Of a stretch of DNA of 64,000 nt, positions 60,901 to 64,000 are shown in pieces. The first letter of the stretch is position 1. Each line of letters starts with the position of its first letter. The DNA comes from Bin87 sp965207585 (lineage in GTDB: Bacteria; Chloroflexota; Dehalococcoidia; Lucifugimonadales; UBA3495). The notes beneath the pieces are model-generated. The model made no database searches, was not told where the DNA came from, and saw only the letters and a list, made by a program, of their open reading frames with translations. The stretch lies in NCBI GenBank assembly GCA_965207585.1, contig CBDBMT010000003.1, positions 3,224,001 through 3,288,000 of the forward strand, given 5' to 3'. A program made the position numbers and the translations under genes.

Positions 60901-63120
60901 GAGACGGCGATAGCCCTGGACCGGATCAAGGAGATGGGCTTCTACTACGCGACCAAGTCCGGCATCACCATCGCCATCAACGACATTCAGGTGTCGGAGC
61001 GCAAGCGGGACATCCTCGACTCGGCAGGCCAGAAAGTGGCCGAGCACGAGGACAACTTCATGATGGGCATGATGACCGAGGAGGAAAAATACGAGCGGAT
61101 CATCGACACCTGGACACAGGCGTCTGACGACATGCAGCAGGTGGTGGAGTCCGAAATGGCCAACTACGGCGGTGTCGCCGTGATGGCCAAGTCGGGAGCC
61201 AAGGGTAATATCTCGCAGATCAAGCAGATGGCTGGTATGCGTGGCCTGATGAGCGACCCCGAAGGCCGCATCATCGAACGCCCCGTCAAATCCAGCTTCC
61301 GCGAAGGCCTGACGGCGCTGGAGTACTTCATCTCCACCCACGGCGCACGCAAGGGTCTCACCGACACGGCGCTGCGAACCGCCGACAGCGGTTACCTGAC
61401 CCGCCGGTTGGTGGACGTTTCCCAGGAAGTGATCGTCCAGGAGTCGGACTGCGAGTTCGCGGAACCCTTCTACGTGGAGCCGCGGCCCAACGATCCCACC
61501 CTGTCCAATCTGCCGGAACGTATCGTCGGCCGCATTGCCGGCGACGTGATCGCCGACCCGGCCAGTGGCGAGATCATCGTTGACCGCAATGAAATGATCG
61601 ACGAGGAACTGGCTGCAAAGATCCGCGACGCCGGCATTGACCGGGTACCGGTTCGGTCGCCGCTGACCTGCCAGACCCGTCGCGGCATCTGCCAGATGTG
61701 CTACGGACGGCTGCCGGCTACCGGACAACTCGTCGAGATCGGCCAGGCGGTGGGTGTCATCGCGGCCCAGAGCATCGGCGAGCCCGGCACCCAGCTGACC
61801 ATGCGGACCTTCCACACCGGAGGTATCGCCGGCTCCGACATCACCACGGGTCTGCCACGGGTGCAGGAGCTGTTCGAGGTGCGGCCGCCGAAGGGCGCCG
61901 GCGTCTTGACGCATATCGACGGCGCCATTTCCATCGAGGAAGATCCCAATGGCTCGCGGCGGATTCGGGTCACCTATGACGAAGAGGAACGCCACGACTA
62001 CGCGCTGCCTCCCGGAGCCATCCGGTTGGTGGAACGAGGCGAACCGGTTGAAGAGGGCAAGTTGCTGGCCGTGGTGCTGAACACCGAACCCTCGCCGGCA
62101 GCAGAAGGCGAGACGAGCACTGCGTTGGCAAACACCGACGTGATGAACGAAATTCGCTCCGATTTCCAGGGTGAGGCCGAAGTGTCCGCCGATGGGGTCA
62201 CCGTCGTGTGGCGCGAGGAAGAGTCCCGCGTGTACGACGTGAGCTCCCAAATGACCCTGAAGGTCACTGACGGGCAGCAGGTGATGGCCGGCGACGCTCT
62301 GGTCGACGGACCGCTGGACCTCCGCGAGCTGCTGGACATCCGGGGCCTCGAGGGGTTGCAGCATTACCTGGTAGACGAAGTGCAGGAAGTGTACCGATCC
62401 CAGGGCGTGAGCATCCACGACAAGCACATCGAGGTTATCCTCCGGCAAATGCTGAGGCGGGTGCAAGTCGAGACAGCCGGCGACACCGAGTTCATCCCAG
62501 GCGACGTGGTGGACAAGTTCCGGTTCCAGGACCAGAACGCCCAGGTGCTGGCCGAGGGCGGCGAGCCATCGACGGCGAAGACGTTGTTGCTGGGCGTTTC
62601 CAAGGCTGCGCTCACCACGGACAGCTTCCTGTCCAAAGCCTCATTCCAGGAAACTACCAAGGTCCTCACCATGGCCGCGGTCGCCAGCGACCGGGACTGG
62701 CTGCGCGGTCTCAAGGAGAACGTGATCATCGGCCGTTTGATCCCGGCCCGGCTGGACTCTCTGCTAGAGGCGGAGAACGACTTCGCCTTGCGGGAAGCTA
62801 TGGACGACTTTGCCGGCGAATTGGCCCCCTCCTGGCTCTCCGGCGACGGTGACATGCCGGAAGAGTTCGCCGGACTCGACGGCGCGGCCGAACTGATCGA
62901 CGAGGAGCTGATCGCCGGGCAGGCTCTGTCGCAATTTGGCGGCACGGGCATCGGTGACGCCGGCTTCCAGATCAGGACCGCAGAAGAAGAGGACGAACTG
63001 GTGCGGAGGGCCCAATCCCTGACCGACAATGATTCCGAAATCGATCGGGAAGTCGAGCTGACCGCTTCAAGGATCTTCTCGCCGTTCGATGAGGAAGACG
63101 AGGATATCCCGCGCCTGTAG
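57922..63120 (+). CDS. rpoC: RNA polymerase beta' subunit with large N-terminal insertion
   Basis: A 1732-aa catalytic subunit starting 3 nt after rpoB. The N-terminal zinc ribbon (CQCGKYKRQKYKGVVCDRCG), the active-site NADFDGDQMAVH (residues 848-859) and the second zinc site (CQTRRGICQMCYG) are intact. The active site is about 390 residues further along than in E. coli. All the excess lies between the zinc ribbon/clamp (near 150) and LPVLPPELRPMVQLDGG (near 630). That block is acidic, helical and Ala-rich, at the place of the beta' non-conserved domain of Thermus. The C-terminal 40 residues are highly acidic. Confidence 0.97.
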   Translation: MVRMLDNREATSSDFNAIRISIASPEQITGWSSGEVQKGETINYRTQRPEKDGLFCERIFGPTKDWECQCGKYKRQKYKGVVCDRCGVEVTRANVRRQRLGHIALAAPVANIWFVKNTPSVMSLALDLKLSDLTRVLYYSAYVINQVDIDLMREQLERHSTEVDELREGPLAVAYGAWQRIADRVSDWALDGSLHEAVTIITPPSQTLPQVVAAAKAALDRLSGVQDPEDDDFTAELEAVLALAAEGIKAERATYAVGQLLLAEGVIDSPDKLALAAIEGDQVAVAISGLHHGSMPIVDALEQQSSHAQTMVDAFNAWHSNPSEESQDDLVDAVERLRSDIAVVYDEALLPAVSGVAAAVTGVGSASFGPTAQQPLSDDLAEIEHALSTVEAAVRSWNYRRSDDNPEGRGWNLPAFNALLERLQADSADMKVIGELEDRIEFIQTDITPEDQQKEISLWRRQLPVLRDLIGVVDDYLLRAVSERRKEAVDLIQAMRWLRWDPSQRPRSMDVDWLWDDLKLPAAARNETELPDEFYIARSGSPGLHLTTLSTSRYDRLKPFWGEAFDAEMGAEPILEFLKLLDLDLDQERYFTELEMRATSSQIRTKAGKRMRLLETFRRSENRMQDMIMTVLPVLPPELRPMVQLDGGRFATSDLNDLYRRVLSRNHRLKRFASMRAPGLMIRNEKRMLQEAVDSLIDNGRQGKAVKGKRDHALKSLSDLLKGKQGRFRQNLLGKRVDYSGRSVIVVGPELKMDECGLPKRMALELFKPFVMHRLVLNALAPNIKAAKRMVERSSPEVWHILEDVIKDRPVMLNRAPTLHRLGIQAFKPVLIEGSAIQLHPLVCSAFNADFDGDQMAVHVPLSAMAVHETGSVMLSTNNMLSPASGDPLVAPTLDMVMGCYYLTELVSDAKGAGGVFYDIDEARIAYSDGQLDLRAPITVLKVAGTDGKIETTMGRLIFNETIPEALGYKNELMDRGAIKDLTSELYRNLSNEETAIALDRIKEMGFYYATKSGITIAINDIQVSERKRDILDSAGQKVAEHEDNFMMGMMTEEEKYERIIDTWTQASDDMQQVVESEMANYGGVAVMAKSGAKGNISQIKQMAGMRGLMSDPEGRIIERPVKSSFREGLTALEYFISTHGARKGLTDTALRTADSGYLTRRLVDVSQEVIVQESDCEFAEPFYVEPRPNDPTLSNLPERIVGRIAGDVIADPASGEIIVDRNEMIDEELAAKIRDAGIDRVPVRSPLTCQTRRGICQMCYGRLPATGQLVEIGQAVGVIAAQSIGEPGTQLTMRTFHTGGIAGSDITTGLPRVQELFEVRPPKGAGVLTHIDGAISIEEDPNGSRRIRVTYDEEERHDYALPPGAIRLVERGEPVEEGKLLAVVLNTEPSPAAEGETSTALANTDVMNEIRSDFQGEAEVSADGVTVVWREEESRVYDVSSQMTLKVTDGQQVMAGDALVDGPLDLRELLDIRGLEGLQHYLVDEVQEVYRSQGVSIHDKHIEVILRQMLRRVQVETAGDTEFIPGDVVDKFRFQDQNAQVLAEGGEPSTAKTLLLGVSKAALTTDSFLSKASFQETTKVLTMAAVASDRDWLRGLKENVIIGRLIPARLDSLLEAENDFALREAMDDFAGELAPSWLSGDGDMPEEFAGLDGAAELIDEELIAGQALSQFGGTGIGDAGFQIRTAEEEDELVRRAQSLTDNDSEIDREVELTASRIFSPFDEEDEDIPRL

Positions 63121-63145
63121 TTCGCGGCAAACCCGCATTAACCAG

Positions 63146-63173
63146 GTAGGGGCGAACCAAAATTCGCCCCTAC
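63146..63173. repeat. palindromic repeat family B (copy 2) between rpoC and pyrD
   Basis: An 11-bp perfect hairpin, GTAGGGGCGAA (63146-63156) with TTCGCCCCTAC (63163-63173), loop CCAAAA. It is almost the same as the hairpin at 33901-33924. It has no downstream T-run, so termination after rpoC is uncertain. Confidence 0.75.
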
Positions 63174-63191
63174 TTCATGCCGAAGGAGCCA

Positions 63192-64000
63192 ATGCACACC
63201 ATGGACCTGTCGGTAGATCTGGCGCCGCGCAAAACCGAAGGATTGTCGTTGAGCAATCCAGTCATGATCGCGTCCGGCACCTTCGGATACGACGGGTACG
63301 GGCGCGGCCTGGCTCCGGATGCTCCGCTGGCATCCCTGGGCGCGGTATTGCCCAAAACCTTCACCCGCAACCCGCGACTGGGCAACCCGGAGCCGCGCTG
63401 GTTTCCCGCGTCGTTCCGGGAAGGCCTGGAGGCGGGCGAGACCACCTTACTGAATTCAGTGGGGCTGACCAATCCCGGGATCGAAGCGGCGATGGCTGAT
63501 TTGGCTCCACAATGGGCGGAATTGGATGCAAACATCGTGATGAGCATGGCCGGCGACTCTCCCGAGCAATGGGAGGAGATGGCCTCGTTAACCCGAGGGG
63601 TGATAGGGTTTTCGGCGATTGAACTGAACCTCAGTTGCCCTAACGTGGACGACGGCGCAATGTTCAGCCACTATCCCTACTTGACGGAGGCGGCCGTGAG
63701 CGGAGTCCGCCGCCAAACGGACTTGCCGATATGGGCCAAGCTGTCCCCGAACGTGCCCGACATCACTGAGATCGCCCATGCCGCGGCGGAGGCCGGCGCC
63801 GACGCGCTCACCATTTCCAACACCATCCCGGCGATGCACGTCGACGTGGAAACGGGGCAGGCTGTGTTGGGCACCGGGTACGGGGGACTTTCGGGCCCGG
63901 CTTTGCGTCCCATTGCCATGGCGCTGGTGCACAAGGCGGCTCAGGCCGTGGACATTCCAATCATCGGCGTGGGCGGCATCATGACTGGCCGCCACGCCGC
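63192..64000 (+). CDS. pyrD: dihydroorotate dehydrogenase (class 1), cut by the window edge
   Basis: The frame from ATG 63192 (AAGGAG 3-5 nt upstream) is open for 269 codons to the right edge. It begins MHTMDLSVDLAPRKTEGLSL. NPVMIASGTFGYDGYG is the FMN/orotate region, and IELNLSCPNV carries the catalytic Cys that marks class 1 (cytosolic) enzymes. WAKLSPNVPDI, ISNTIPAMHVD, GGLSGPALRPIAM and IIGVGGIMTGRHAA are the following flavin-binding loops. It oxidises dihydroorotate to orotate in pyrimidine synthesis. The 1B type would need a pyrK partner, which is not visible here. Confidence 0.93.
   Translation, partial: MHTMDLSVDLAPRKTEGLSLSNPVMIASGTFGYDGYGRGLAPDAPLASLGAVLPKTFTRNPRLGNPEPRWFPASFREGLEAGETTLLNSVGLTNPGIEAAMADLAPQWAELDANIVMSMAGDSPEQWEEMASLTRGVIGFSAIELNLSCPNVDDGAMFSHYPYLTEAAVSGVRRQTDLPIWAKLSPNVPDITEIAHAAAEAGADALTISNTIPAMHVDVETGQAVLGTGYGGLSGPALRPIAMALVHKAAQAVDIPIIGVGGIMTGRHA

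Noticed and set aside
57955..62466. Very long minus-strand frames (over 800 and 650 codons) opposite rpoC, and a similar one opposite thrS
   Set aside because: Third-position GC bias keeps the antisense frame open; no domains are seen, and rpoC and thrS explain the sequence.
1..64000. Prophage, integrase, transposase, plasmid origin or CRISPR-Cas
   Set aside because: No such genes or arrays were recognised anywhere; only small palindromic repeats are present.

Overview
Organism and style: the window is GC-rich, densely coded bacterial chromosome with about 55 recognisable or plausible genes. The mix fits an uncultured, probably marine or soil Chloroflexota lineage (SAR202 or Dehalococcoidia-like). 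It includes monomeric isocitrate dehydrogenase, 2-oxoacid:ferredoxin oxidoreductase, an RpoC with a very large N-terminal insertion, System I cytochrome c maturation with a CxxxY-type CcmE, HpaB-type oxygenase, GMC, acyl-CoA dehydrogenase, sulfotransferase and SDR genes, and many palindromic interspersed repeats. The taxon is an inference from gene content only. Layout: 0-7 kb holds TCA-cycle genes (mdh, monomeric icd), a GPH-type sugar symporter and a DUF255 thioredoxin-fold protein. At 7.2-8.8 kb lie two tandem exported thioredoxin-fold genes, each interrupted by an in-frame UGA exactly where the first Cys of the CxxC motif belongs. Each UGA is followed at the same distance by a SECIS-like hairpin, so both are read as selenoproteins (UPEC and UPVC active sites). 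9-12.6 kb has an aspartic protease with a small partner, thrS, and prfB with its programmed +1 frameshift. 12.6-18.9 kb is one leftward operon: acyl-CoA dehydrogenase, SIMPL lipoprotein, dcd, ribD, ribE, ribB, ribBA. 19-26 kb runs rightward: selA (the selenocysteine synthase that supports the UGA reading), an alpha/beta-hydrolase-fold protein without its Ser nucleophile, an endonuclease Q-like PHP protein, rimI, a PAC2 protein, a protoglobin and a degenerate type II dehydroquinase homologue. 26-30 kb has tRNA-Glu, argC, nth and an MFS exporter. 30-34 kb has a sulfotransferase, an acetylxylan-esterase-like hydrolase and an HpaB-type flavin monooxygenase. 34-37 kb has pstS and pepP separated by a 500-bp spacer packed with palindromes. 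37-40 kb is a metal-homeostasis island: a one-third-histidine 81-aa protein behind a promoter overlapped by an inverted repeat, a zinc CDF exporter with a 48-bp His-rich tandem repeat, and a ZnuB-type permease. 40-43.7 kb has a GT2 glycosyltransferase and korAB. 43.8-48.4 kb is an acyl-CoA synthetase followed by ccmABCDE. 48.5-53 kb has an SDR, a small unknown protein, a GMC oxidoreductase and fumC. 53-63 kb is rpoBC, followed by pyrD running off the edge. How it fits together: mdh, icd, fumC and korAB supply TCA-cycle steps. The rib genes feed flavin to the many flavoenzymes here. The ccm genes serve respiration and may share an extracytoplasmic redox context with the two selenoproteins. The most notable system is UGA recoding: two Sec-UGA genes, the RF2 frameshift gene and selA all lie within 14 kb.
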